From a virus, in IMG/VR virus record IMGVR_UViG_3300022707_000362, positions 1 through 21,089 of that record: DNA of 21,089 nt; one strand, 5' to 3'. Made by a program: the position numbers and the translations under genes. The notes below the pieces were generated by a model. The model was given only the letters and a program-made list of their open reading frames with translations. It did no database searches and was not told the DNA's origin. Shown piece after piece: positions 6,229 through 12,848 of the stretch. Positions within the stretch are counted from its first letter, which is position 1, and every line of letters begins with the position of its first letter.

Positions 6229-6516
6229 ATGACAAAATCAGAAATAGTAGAAGAAATAACTAAAGCAACAGGGCTAGAGAATCCTGTAGTATCGGCTGTA
6301 GTAAATGAGTTCATGACACAAGTAAAGAAAGCGAATTCTAAAGACATAAATATCTATCTTAGGGGCTTTGGTTCCTTCGAAGCTAAGACAAGAAAACAGA
6401 AGGTAGGGCGTAACATAACGGCAAACACGCCCCTTGTTATACCCGCTCAAAAGATACCATTTTTCAAGCCTTGTCCTGAGTATAAGGCTTTGTTAAAATC
6501 TATACCTTTAAATTAA
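6229..6516 (+). CDS. HU/IHF-family DNA-binding protein
   Basis: DNA-bending nucleoid-type protein of 95 residues, the normal HU size. Helices at the N-terminus (KSEIVEEITKATGL and PVVSAVVNEFMTQV) form the dimer body; the signature GFGSFEAKTR (46-55) and arm region VGRN...IPAQKIPFFKP (59-81) are clear. In classical HU/IHF the arm tip carries RNP, whose Pro intercalates in DNA; here R61-N62 is followed by Ile63, so intercalation may be weaker or different. Phage copies commonly help packaging, recombination or gene regulation. The gene is 10 bases after its upstream neighbour. Confidence 0.92.
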   Translation: MTKSEIVEEITKATGLENPVVSAVVNEFMTQVKKANSKDINIYLRGFGSFEAKTRKQKVGRNITANTPLVIPAQKIPFFKPCPEYKALLKSIPLN

Positions 6517-6520
6517 AATT

Positions 6521-6700
6521 ATGGAAAAGTTTACGAAATTAGAACAGATAGTAGTGATGAACGCGTTAGCAGATTACGCGCGAAAATCAAGTGACGAAAC
6601 AAAGGAGGCGTGTTTCTCTGTAAAAAACAAGTTAATGCCTATTCTTTTAGGTAAGTCTAAAGAAGAGTTTGAAGATGGACTAGTATCTTTTGAACCATGA
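6521..6700 (+). CDS. Hypothetical protein, 59 aa
   Basis: Short ORF starting four bases after the HU stop (ATG 6521, TGA 6698-6700). Residues 3-25 (KFTKLEQIVVMNALADYARK) and about 35-55 look helical, giving a helix-turn-helix-hairpin type mini-protein with one Cys. No family is recognised. Its stop overlaps the next ATG (ATGA 6697-6700), so it sits in the same operon as the HU-like gene. Confidence 0.5.
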   Translation: MEKFTKLEQIVVMNALADYARKSSDETKEACFSVKNKLMPILLGKSKEEFEDGLVSFEP

Positions 6701-6786
6701 TAATAAAAGCCACCCTAGTATTATTAACTTTGATTTGCTTAGTTGATTTGAAGGATGTTAAAGAGTATTTTGGATTATGGGAATAA
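6697..6786 (+). CDS. Tiny membrane or secreted peptide, 29 aa
   Basis: ORF from ATG 6697 to TAA 6784-6786. It opens with a short Lys-containing head and a hydrophobic segment (ATLVLLTLICLV), then a charged tail (DLKDVKEYFGLWE). It could be a very short membrane peptide or be processed as a signal-like peptide. It overlaps the previous gene by ATGA and the next start by ten bases. Coding status is uncertain. Confidence 0.35.
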   Translation: MIIKATLVLLTLICLVDLKDVKEYFGLWE

Positions 6787-6971
6787 ACGTTGAAAATTGG
6801 TTAACATGGGATCATGGCGAATTCCTTCAAGGATGGATTGATGAGTACGAGACTTACAATATTAAGAATAGGAGCAAAGGTCTTAATGCAAACGGTGAAT
6901 TAGAACAAACGAAAGAAGAACTAAAGCAACACAAGTTAAAACACAAAGATTATTACGACAGTATAAAATGA
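6777..6971 (+). CDS. Hypothetical charged protein, 64 aa
   Basis: A 64-residue protein, acidic at the N-terminus (VENWLTWDHGEFLQGWIDEY, three Trp) and with a long charged helix at the C-terminus (GELEQTKEELKQHKLKHK). The C-terminal half has coiled-coil character. No domain is recognised. Its stop is in ATGA overlap with the next gene at 6968. Confidence 0.5.
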   Translation: MGINVENWLTWDHGEFLQGWIDEYETYNIKNRSKGLNANGELEQTKEELKQHKLKHKDYYDSIK

Positions 6972-7180
6972 GATCACACAACAAAACCACCGACCTAATC
7001 GAAGAGGCAATAAACGAGATTATAGCCAACAAAGACAATATAAGCACCATCTTAAGTACAGCGGGTCACTTAAGTACAAAGGGTAGTATCTTGAGTACGA
7101 AGGGTGGCGCCTTAATTACAGAGGTTTGCAAAAAGCACAATGTAATTGAAAATAGCGTTAGGGTTATTATGGGGTGGTAA
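6968..7180 (+). CDS. Hypothetical protein with LSTxG repeats, 70 aa
   Basis: A 70-residue protein in ATGA overlap with the preceding gene. The N-terminal third is helical (TTDLIEEAINEIIANKD). Residues 25-51 contain consecutive units ISTI, LSTAGH, LSTKGSI, LSTKGGA, LITE. The end (TEVCKKHNVIENSVRVIMGW) could be a short helix-turn-helix-like pair, but this is weak. The repeat is mirrored at the DNA level (7052-7124). No function can be given. Confidence 0.5.
   Translation: MRSHNKTTDLIEEAINEIIANKDNISTILSTAGHLSTKGSILSTKGGALITEVCKKHNVIENSVRVIMGW
7052..7124 (+). repeat. Degenerate ~21-bp tandem repeat inside the 6968 gene
   Basis: Units at 7052-7069 (18 bp), 7070-7090, 7091-7111 and a partial at 7112-7124, each beginning TTAAGTAC, TTGAGTAC or TTAATTAC followed by a GGGT/GAGGT block. 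The unit length is a multiple of three, so the frame is kept, and copies differ mainly at third positions and at the variable end. Confidence 0.65.
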
Positions 7181-7189
7181 AAATAGAAT

Positions 7190-7384
7190 ATGAAACGAGA
7201 AACTTTAGAGAAAATATGGATTTGGTTAGTTATCGTGATGGTGATTATAGTTTGTATAATTGGCGCTGTGGCATTATTTGATGATAATCCGTTAGAAAGA
7301 CTTAAATATGTTTTTCTGATGCTTATGATCGGAACACCAATTAATATATTAATGATGTATTTTACTTGTAGCGCAAAGATGTAA
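7190..7384 (+). CDS. Two-span membrane protein, 64 aa
   Basis: A 64-residue protein with a short basic N-terminus (MKRETLEK), a first hydrophobic span (WIWLVIVMVIIVCIIGAVAL), a short charged loop (FDDNPLERLK) and a second span (VFLMLMIGTPINILMMYF), ending in the cytoplasmic-type tail CSAKM. Two spans, small size and phage context fit a class II holin-like layout, but no endolysin gene is in the window, so this is a possibility only. It lies between the microprotein cluster and the promoter of the structural module. Confidence 0.55.
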   Translation: MKRETLEKIWIWLVIVMVIIVCIIGAVALFDDNPLERLKYVFLMLMIGTPINILMMYFTCSAKM

Positions 7385-7396
7385 TTTATTTATTTG

Positions 7397-7427
7397 TTGT
7401 AATCTAATTTTAAATGTTTTAATTTTG
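7397..7427 (+). promoter_or_regulatory. Candidate Bacteroidota promoter for the structural module
   Basis: TTG (7397-7399), 20 bases, then a perfect -7 box TAATTTTG (7420-7427), in the 62-base gap between genes. Start of transcription would be near 7431, about 15 bases before ATG 7447. An alternative TTTG at 7393-7396 gives a 23-base spacer. Confidence 0.6.
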
Positions 7428-7446
7428 CTCTAAACAATAGAGCTAA

Positions 7447-7878
7447 ATGGCTAATCTAATCGTAACAACCTCGATCAATATCACCTTAGAGGGAGAGCCA
7501 CACATATTCGAAAACATTCAAACCCTTACAGGGGTAACGGACTTAATAGATAGTCCAATTCAAGTACCTTTAACAGAGGTATCGATAGTTTCAGTAGCAG
7601 CCGAAAACGCAGGCGCAACGTTCAAAGACATTAATTTCATTTATTTAGAAAATAAAGACACCGTAAACTTTTGCACAATAGGATACAAAAACACAGGCGG
7701 GGATACCGTCTATTTTAAACTATTAGCAGGCAGAAGCAAGTACCTTTGGACTAATGAATTAGAAGTATCTGAATCAGGCGCGGCCTTTTCTGCATTTGCG
7801 GATTGGGACACTGTTACTGGTCAATTCGATACTACTGCTGGAATCCTAAAAGTATTCGCGTGTCAAGTAACCACTTGA
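7447..7878 (+). CDS. Putative virion structural protein, 143 aa
   Basis: First gene after the promoter at 7397-7427. The 143-residue product is beta-rich and nearly lacks Lys/Arg in its N-terminal half (MANLIVTTSINITLEGE), with a threonine/valine pattern throughout (SIVSVAAENAG, DTVYFKLLAG, KYLWTNELEVSESG). This composition fits a small phage coat, decoration or tail-associated protein, and it heads the structural module. No named family is recognised. The GIY-YIG gene follows after three bases. Confidence 0.6.
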   Translation: MANLIVTTSINITLEGEPHIFENIQTLTGVTDLIDSPIQVPLTEVSIVSVAAENAGATFKDINFIYLENKDTVNFCTIGYKNTGGDTVYFKLLAGRSKYLWTNELEVSESGAAFSAFADWDTVTGQFDTTAGILKVFACQVTT

Positions 7879-7881
7879 TAT

Positions 7882-8505
7882 ATGAGCCTAGAATACCATA
7901 GCAAAAGCAATATCGGTGTATATCAGATATTAAATTTAGTAACCAAAGAATCGTACATAGGCAGTTCTAGGAACGTAAAAAAGAGACTCCTTCAACACAA
8001 GTCTACAATTATTGGCAATAAGCATCATAGTAAGATTGTTCAATCGGCGGTAGACAAGTATGGCATTAGTAAGTTTTCTTTCCGTCAAGTAGCATCTTGC
8101 CCTTTAGAATATCTGCCTAAAATGGAACAGTGGTTTATTGATAATACAAATTCCAAATACAATGAATTAAGGTTTGCGCATTCAATGAAAGGATTTAACC
8201 ATAGTGAAGACACCAAGAGAAGAATAAGTGATGCGTCAAAGAACAGACCCCCTATAAGCGAAGAGACAAGAAGAAAAATGAGCGAAGCCAAAAAGAATAG
8301 AGTGGTATCAAAGGCAACGAGAAAAAAAATAGGCGAGGATTCAGCATTAAGATTGAGGAAAAAGACAAAATGCCTAACTACTGGAAAAACATTCAACTCA
8401 GCAAAAGAAGCGGCACAAGAAATGAGTTTATGCAGGGTTGCCGTTGGGGAGTCTTGCAGGAATGGAAGATTAATTTATGGAATTTATAAATTTGAGTACG
8501 TATGA
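7882..8505 (+). CDS. GIY-YIG homing endonuclease with NUMOD repeats
   Basis: Free-standing homing endonuclease, 207 aa. The catalytic domain shows GVY (12-14) and YIG (25-27) for the GIY and YIG motifs, catalytic Arg R35 (VKKR), and Glu E82 (MEQW). Next come three NUMOD3-like DNA-binding repeats: HSEDTKRRISDASKNRP (107-123), ISEETRRKMSEAKKNR (125-140) and a third at about 142-160. A C-terminal NUMOD1/IENR1-like module spans about 164-205 (CLTTGKTFNSAKEAAQEMS). This is the normal I-TevI-type layout. It is placed neatly between two structural genes: three bases after the previous stop, and its TGA overlaps the next start, so it seems to have inserted without hurting expression. All key residues are present. 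Confidence 0.92.
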   Translation: MSLEYHSKSNIGVYQILNLVTKESYIGSSRNVKKRLLQHKSTIIGNKHHSKIVQSAVDKYGISKFSFRQVASCPLEYLPKMEQWFIDNTNSKYNELRFAHSMKGFNHSEDTKRRISDASKNRPPISEETRRKMSEAKKNRVVSKATRKKIGEDSALRLRKKTKCLTTGKTFNSAKEAAQEMSLCRVAVGESCRNGRLIYGIYKFEYV

Positions 8506-9569
8506 GTTTTTTGCGGTTCAGAGATTATTTTACACGTATAAGAGAGAAGGACTTTGATACTATTTTAGCTCAAATAGGTCAATCTACTGCTCACTCACCA
8601 ACTACAATAAGACAAGAAGAGGAAAAGAATACCATAGCGGAAATATCGGCAATGATTTGCCACAGATACGACGTCGAAAAAATCTTTGTTGATATACTGC
8701 CTTGGAACATACTCACTCAATTTAATATAGGTGAACTAGTCGAGTATTCACAACCTGCTTACAGTGATTCAAAAACTTACATTCTAAACGATCTAGTCAG
8801 CTTTCAAACAACTTCAAACGGGGTTATTTCTGACGACATTTACATCAATACTTTAGCCATACCAGCGCCAGAAGTATTCAACCCTTTGAAATGGACTAAG
8901 CAAGAAGAAAACTTTGCTTTATACACGGTTAAGGAGCCTATTATAACGGCTAATCCTTCTGCTGGGTTCTCTTACGATACCAACTTATTTACAGGCAACC
9001 ACGACACTATAAAAGGATGGGATACAACTAAAGATATCTTCTTAAAGCGAGATGCTAACGAAGTTAAGATTTATTACAGTTCAGCAGACCGAACAAACAA
9101 TGTTGATTCAATTGGCGTGGTTGATGTAACCGACCAAGTAAAAACTTTCCCTTCTAATATCCCAATCGAGGCTGGCGATGATTTAGAAAACACATTAAGC
9201 GGTACTTTATTTATAATTGGCTTCATGCCAGACGGTCAAGAGTGGAGCGTAGTAGCTTCGAACGCTTACCAGAAAGAAGACTTTAGAAGTAGATTGATAG
9301 TCTCTATAATGATTGATTTAGTCTTGTTTAATCTGTACGGACTGGTAGCCCAAAGGAACGTACCTGATTTTATCGGCGAAAGAATGGAGCGTGCTATGGC
9401 GGCATTAAAAGACATTAAAAAAGGAGTCACTACACCTAAATTACCACTGTATGACGACGAAACAAGAGGCCAACAAATAGCTTTTGGAAGTGAGCGAAGA
9501 GTAGAGCATACTTTATTCAGAACCCACGACCCTAACAGAAGAAAATCAAGAGGTACATGGGACTATTAA
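8502..9569 (+). CDS. Mu gp36-like (DUF1320) head-tail connector with inserted binding module
   Basis: A 355-residue structural protein. The C-terminal part, residues 256-315 (from KEDFRSRLIVSIMIDLVLF to the GVTTPKLP end), has the helical pattern and terminal 'RMERAMAALKDIKKG' motif of Mu gp36/DUF1320 connector-type proteins. The N-terminal 80 residues (RFRDYFTRIREKDFDTILAQ) begin this fold, and residues about 85-135 carry a chitin-binding-like module (Y-x-x-x-K-T-Y ... W131). The insert makes the protein about 200 residues longer than typical gp36-like proteins. Its place upstream of the portal, not downstream of the capsid gene as in Mu, is unusual. The start is coupled to the GIY-YIG stop. 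Confidence 0.7.
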   Translation: MSFLRFRDYFTRIREKDFDTILAQIGQSTAHSPTTIRQEEEKNTIAEISAMICHRYDVEKIFVDILPWNILTQFNIGELVEYSQPAYSDSKTYILNDLVSFQTTSNGVISDDIYINTLAIPAPEVFNPLKWTKQEENFALYTVKEPIITANPSAGFSYDTNLFTGNHDTIKGWDTTKDIFLKRDANEVKIYYSSADRTNNVDSIGVVDVTDQVKTFPSNIPIEAGDDLENTLSGTLFIIGFMPDGQEWSVVASNAYQKEDFRSRLIVSIMIDLVLFNLYGLVAQRNVPDFIGERMERAMAALKDIKKGVTTPKLPLYDDETRGQQIAFGSERRVEHTLFRTHDPNRRKSRGTWDY

Positions 9570-9730
9570 AAAACATACAGTGGAAAGAGGTTTTAAACAC
9601 AATCGGCGAGGGAATATTGATATTACTATCAATGGTTATTTGGTTACCTATTACTTTATATAAGTTTGGTTTGGTTGCAGCAGATAACATATTAAAGCAT
9701 TACATAAAAGAAGATGAAGGACGTAAATAA
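9557..9730 (+). CDS. Small membrane protein nested between connector and portal genes, 57 aa
   Basis: ORF from ATG 9557 to TAA 9728-9730. It overlaps the end of the connector gene by 13 bases and the start of the portal gene by 17. The product has a short helix (LLKNIQWKEVLNTIGEG), one hydrophobic span (ILILLSMVIWLPITLY), a moderately hydrophobic stretch (FGLVAADNIL) and a charged tail (IKEDEGRK). A one-span membrane protein among structural genes could act in lysis, assembly at the membrane or DNA entry, but no evidence selects one. The 144 bases between the flanking genes are fully used by it. Confidence 0.55.
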   Translation: MGLLKNIQWKEVLNTIGEGILILLSMVIWLPITLYKFGLVAADNILKHYIKEDEGRK

Positions 9731-10955
9731 TAGGCTCAACCCAAAGATTGTAAACGAACACAGGAAGCAGCCCAAAAAGTCGCGTATTGTTGTTCAGTTA
9801 GACAATCGAAACAGGCAACGAAAGGTTGACGACTTAGCCGATTGGTCAAGAGCTTTGAATTTAGCCGAACGAAGAGACGACCCAGACCGTACAGAGCTTA
9901 TCAGGATTTACAAAAATATGCGTATCGACGGGCATATCAACGGAATCATAACGACCCTTATAAACAAGATCAAAGCAAAGGATTTCTTACTAGTTGATTC
10001 ACAAGGGAACGAAGATGAAGAGTCAAAAGCATTATTCGAAAGCAAGTGGTTTCAGAAGTATTTAAAATGGAATGTAGAAGCGCCGTTTGAAGGGTTTAGT
10101 CTTATTCAGTTAAACGATATGGTAGATGGTCAATTCAAGGACATGGAATTAGTTGATAGAGAATTTGTGATACCTGATTTAGGCATTATAAAAAAGTTTG
10201 ATACTAGATTTTCGGGTGACGATCAGCATTGGGTTTATAATGAAGGTGCATTAAAAGATTGGTTTATTTTCATAGGTGAAGACAAGGACTTAGGCTTATT
10301 CAACGCAATCGCACCTCAAGCGATTTCTAAAAAACACATCTACTCGGCTCTTTGGCAGTTTATAGAACTGTTTGGCATGCCTCTTAGGATTGGTAAAACC
10401 GATTTAGACGACCCTAAAGAGAAGCAGAACATGATTGACATGTTAGGCGGTATGGGTCGTGCTGGTTGGGGAGTGTTTGGTAGTAATGATGAAATAGAAT
10501 ACACCGAGTCTGTTAACGGCGCTGTAGAGACTTTCACTGAGGCAATTAGGTCTTCCAATCAAGAGATGAGTAAGAACATGACAGGCGTATCAGGTCTATT
10601 CGATGACAAAGCATTTGTAGGCAGCGCCGAGGCACAAGAGAGAGTAGTAAAAGAGCTTATAATGTCCTTCACTCGTACTATTATGTTTGATATCAACGAT
10701 ATGTTAATCCCTCGTATGCAAAAACAAGGTTCTTTTCCTGATCGCAAATTTATATGGAAAGCTGACGACCTATTAAGCACAGTTGAAAAAGGCGACTTAA
10801 TAACTTCATTGGCTCCATTTTTCGAGTTCACACCAGATGTAATATTGAAAGAATTAGGCATAGAAGTAGAGGCGCCAAAGGTAGCACCGAACACAGAGGC
10901 GGCAACGGTAGCTTCTCAAGTGGCAGCATTGTATAAAACTAAAAAGAATAAGTAA
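9714..10955 (+). CDS. Portal protein (DUF935 / Mu gp29-like)
   Basis: Twelve-fold ring at the packaging vertex, through which DNA enters and leaves. The 413-residue protein shows the DUF935 pattern: an N-terminal region with RTELIRIYKNMRIDGHING, the helix-strand core around AISKKHIYSALWQFIELFG with MPLRIGKTDLDD, then a loop around FGSNDEIEYTESVNG and the 'SSNQEMSKNMTG' C-terminal helix region. It is shorter than Mu gp29 (about 512 aa). Its TAA overlaps the next start by one base (TAATG at 10953-10957). It starts 17 bases within the membrane ORF. Assignment is by family pattern. Confidence 0.88.
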   Translation: MKDVNNRLNPKIVNEHRKQPKKSRIVVQLDNRNRQRKVDDLADWSRALNLAERRDDPDRTELIRIYKNMRIDGHINGIITTLINKIKAKDFLLVDSQGNEDEESKALFESKWFQKYLKWNVEAPFEGFSLIQLNDMVDGQFKDMELVDREFVIPDLGIIKKFDTRFSGDDQHWVYNEGALKDWFIFIGEDKDLGLFNAIAPQAISKKHIYSALWQFIELFGMPLRIGKTDLDDPKEKQNMIDMLGGMGRAGWGVFGSNDEIEYTESVNGAVETFTEAIRSSNQEMSKNMTGVSGLFDDKAFVGSAEAQERVVKELIMSFTRTIMFDINDMLIPRMQKQGSFPDRKFIWKADDLLSTVEKGDLITSLAPFFEFTPDVILKELGIEVEAPKVAPNTEAATVASQVAALYKTKKNK

Positions 10956-12016
10956 TGTCGAGAACAATCAAAGAAATTCACGATGCAATGATACTCGAAA
11001 AGGAGACGGCGGCAGAATTAAACAGTTTAACGCCTAAGCCCGATAGTGCGCAAAACTTATTAGACGACTTGTCTTCACCTTCTAAGGTTGCGGTATGGCG
11101 AACTTTCTTTCGTATTGTAGCCACTTCCGAAAAGTTCCACGAAGATTTATTTGACACTTTCGCCGACCTTGTAGAAGCAAGAGCATTAGAAATTATACCC
11201 CAAACAGATCGAAGGTTAGCGATATTGGCGAAAGAGTTTCAATTTGGTGATGAACTTATTTTTGATCCTTTAACAGGCAACTTTATTTACGAAGACACAA
11301 CAAGCTCGGACGCTTTAGAAAGACAAATCGTTTCACAAGCAAGCGTAAACAGTGCTAACAGAGTAGTAACTTACAAGGTGGCTAAAGATGACGGAGGTGG
11401 AGGTCTAGAGGGGCTTGACGCAGCCGAACAAACTTCATTTGCAACCTTTGTAGATGACACTATTGTATCTGGCACCAAAGTAATTATTATTTCATCGGAT
11501 GCGGACTTTTTAAAAGTGGCCTACACTATTCAATACGACCCATTAGTACTAAAAGCTGATGGTAGTTTAATTGATGACGGTTCTTTTCCAGTTCAAGAGG
11601 CTATTGACGCTTATATTCAAGGCTTAGATTTCAATGGTGCGTTTAGAGTTATAGATTTAACCGACGCAATACAAGACGCGAGGGGTGTTGTTAATGCAGT
11701 AGCAGACGTAGTAGAAGCAAGGGACGCAGTGGCAGGTTACACCAATATTTTAGGGTTACAAACGGAAACATTTTTACCTTTTTCAGGACACTTGCGTACG
11801 GTAGATGAAACAGGTAGCGAGGCGGTACCAGTTTATGGAAGTATCCCGATTCTTTCAGCACCCGTATATGACGCGACAATTTCTTTCAATTCGGGTCAAT
11901 TCGCAGTGTTCGAAGGAGTAACATACAAGGCTAATGCAGATACGTCAGAGCCAGCAGGCACATTCGACACTACAATATGGGACACAGTTTCTAACATAAC
12001 ATTTATAGCGGGCTAA
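10955..12016 (+). CDS. Baseplate J-like protein with C-terminal chitin-binding-like module
   Basis: A 353-residue probable baseplate wedge protein. The N-terminal region (SSPSKVAVWRTFFRIVAT, about 40-57) is a pattern I associate with Bacteroidota baseplate J-like proteins, and residues 211-246 (PVQEAIDAYIQGLDFNGAF then LTDAIQDARGV) form the typical J motif. The 'GTKVIIIS...LKVAYTIQYDP' segment at 173-196 is the preceding strand region. Residues about 303-346 add a module with YDATISFNSGQFAVFEGVTY and W342, like carbohydrate-binding families 5/12. J-like proteins lie at the baseplate of contractile tails. One-base overlaps join it to both neighbours. Confidence 0.75.
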   Translation: MSRTIKEIHDAMILEKETAAELNSLTPKPDSAQNLLDDLSSPSKVAVWRTFFRIVATSEKFHEDLFDTFADLVEARALEIIPQTDRRLAILAKEFQFGDELIFDPLTGNFIYEDTTSSDALERQIVSQASVNSANRVVTYKVAKDDGGGGLEGLDAAEQTSFATFVDDTIVSGTKVIIISSDADFLKVAYTIQYDPLVLKADGSLIDDGSFPVQEAIDAYIQGLDFNGAFRVIDLTDAIQDARGVVNAVADVVEARDAVAGYTNILGLQTETFLPFSGHLRTVDETGSEAVPVYGSIPILSAPVYDATISFNSGQFAVFEGVTYKANADTSEPAGTFDTTIWDTVSNITFIAG

Positions 12017-12846
12017 TGTTTAAAATAAACTTTAAAGATTTATCGACCCAGCTTTCACCGCACTTTTTTAGGCAGCCTATCTATCTTAAATATCTATTCT
12101 CGCTGATTAAACCGCTTTCGGACATAAACGATAACGGCAATCCTGTGATGTTTTTCAATCAAGGCAATTTATCTAACACGGAGTACAAAGGAATATACAG
12201 CGACCAAAAAACATACAGCATAGGTAACCGAGTATTATTTGAGGGAGTGGCCTATAAGAACATAGTAAACATTACCACGCCAGAAGCATTTACCGAAGCG
12301 AATTGGATAAGAAGTACTAATAGATCGTTCTTTCCACTCACTATTTTTATCACAAGGTTTCTACAGGTGGACGCTTCTAGGTTAAAACTACAAAAGTATT
12401 TAAATGAATTATGGGACTCTACAAACGAAGGAATATTGATAGTTAACAATCCCACTGTAGATGTTTTATATAGGTTCAATAACGCGGAACAGCATGATGA
12501 TGAATTTGATTATAATGCTTGGGATTCTACGGTTGATTATGCAGCAACAGGTGAATTTGTACTGGCTAATGACGGTAATGTGTACGAATCAAACACGAAT
12601 CCAAATTTAAACAATGAACCGCCTAGTGCAGAATGGGATTTAATCAGTACAGCAAAGGAATACATGTTTAACGAGGCCGACGAATACACAGCGGACTATA
12701 CCGTGAAGATACCCATACTAGTGACACTACAACCTGATTATAGTAACGACAGATTTAAGGCAGAATTAGATTTTTTTAACGCAGCAGGCAGAACATACCA
12801 AGGCGTTAAACTTGAAACAAATGAATTTTTATTTTCTAACGTATAG
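12016..12846 (+). CDS. Tail/baseplate-associated protein with two chitin-binding-like modules
   Basis: A 276-residue protein right after the J-like gene, the place where the Mu-like baseplate gene (gp48-type) normally sits. It starts with a helical region (QPIYLKYLFSLIKPLSD) and has a conserved-looking core around 105-145 (FPLTIFITRFLQVDASRL, KYLNELWD). Two modules with the Y-x5-Y...G...V...Y...P...W pattern are at 58-99 (GIYSDQKTYSIGNRVLFEG; W97) and 166-211 (AWDSTVDYAATGEFVLAND; W207). The C-terminal stretch (FFNAAGRTYQGVKL) is strand-rich. Its start overlaps the previous stop by one base; it ends with TAG. Likely a tail-tip protein, by position and modules. Confidence 0.65.
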   Translation: MFKINFKDLSTQLSPHFFRQPIYLKYLFSLIKPLSDINDNGNPVMFFNQGNLSNTEYKGIYSDQKTYSIGNRVLFEGVAYKNIVNITTPEAFTEANWIRSTNRSFFPLTIFITRFLQVDASRLKLQKYLNELWDSTNEGILIVNNPTVDVLYRFNNAEQHDDEFDYNAWDSTVDYAATGEFVLANDGNVYESNTNPNLNNEPPSAEWDLISTAKEYMFNEADEYTADYTVKIPILVTLQPDYSNDRFKAELDFFNAAGRTYQGVKLETNEFLFSNV

Positions 12847-12848
12847 AT

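Noticed and set aside
7052-7124. Tandem repeats as a CRISPR array
   Set aside because: Units are 18-21 bp, adjoining without spacers, in frame within an ORF.
8085-8396. 103-codon minus-strand frame opposite the GIY-YIG gene
   Set aside because: It mirrors the Lys/Ser-rich NUMOD repeats as Phe/Leu-rich sequence; there is no leader or family pattern.
12844-12846. Stop-codon reassignment as in some gut phages of Bacteroidota
   Set aside because: TAG ends the 12016 gene at the proper place, TGA and TAA end many others, and the only tRNA is CAU.
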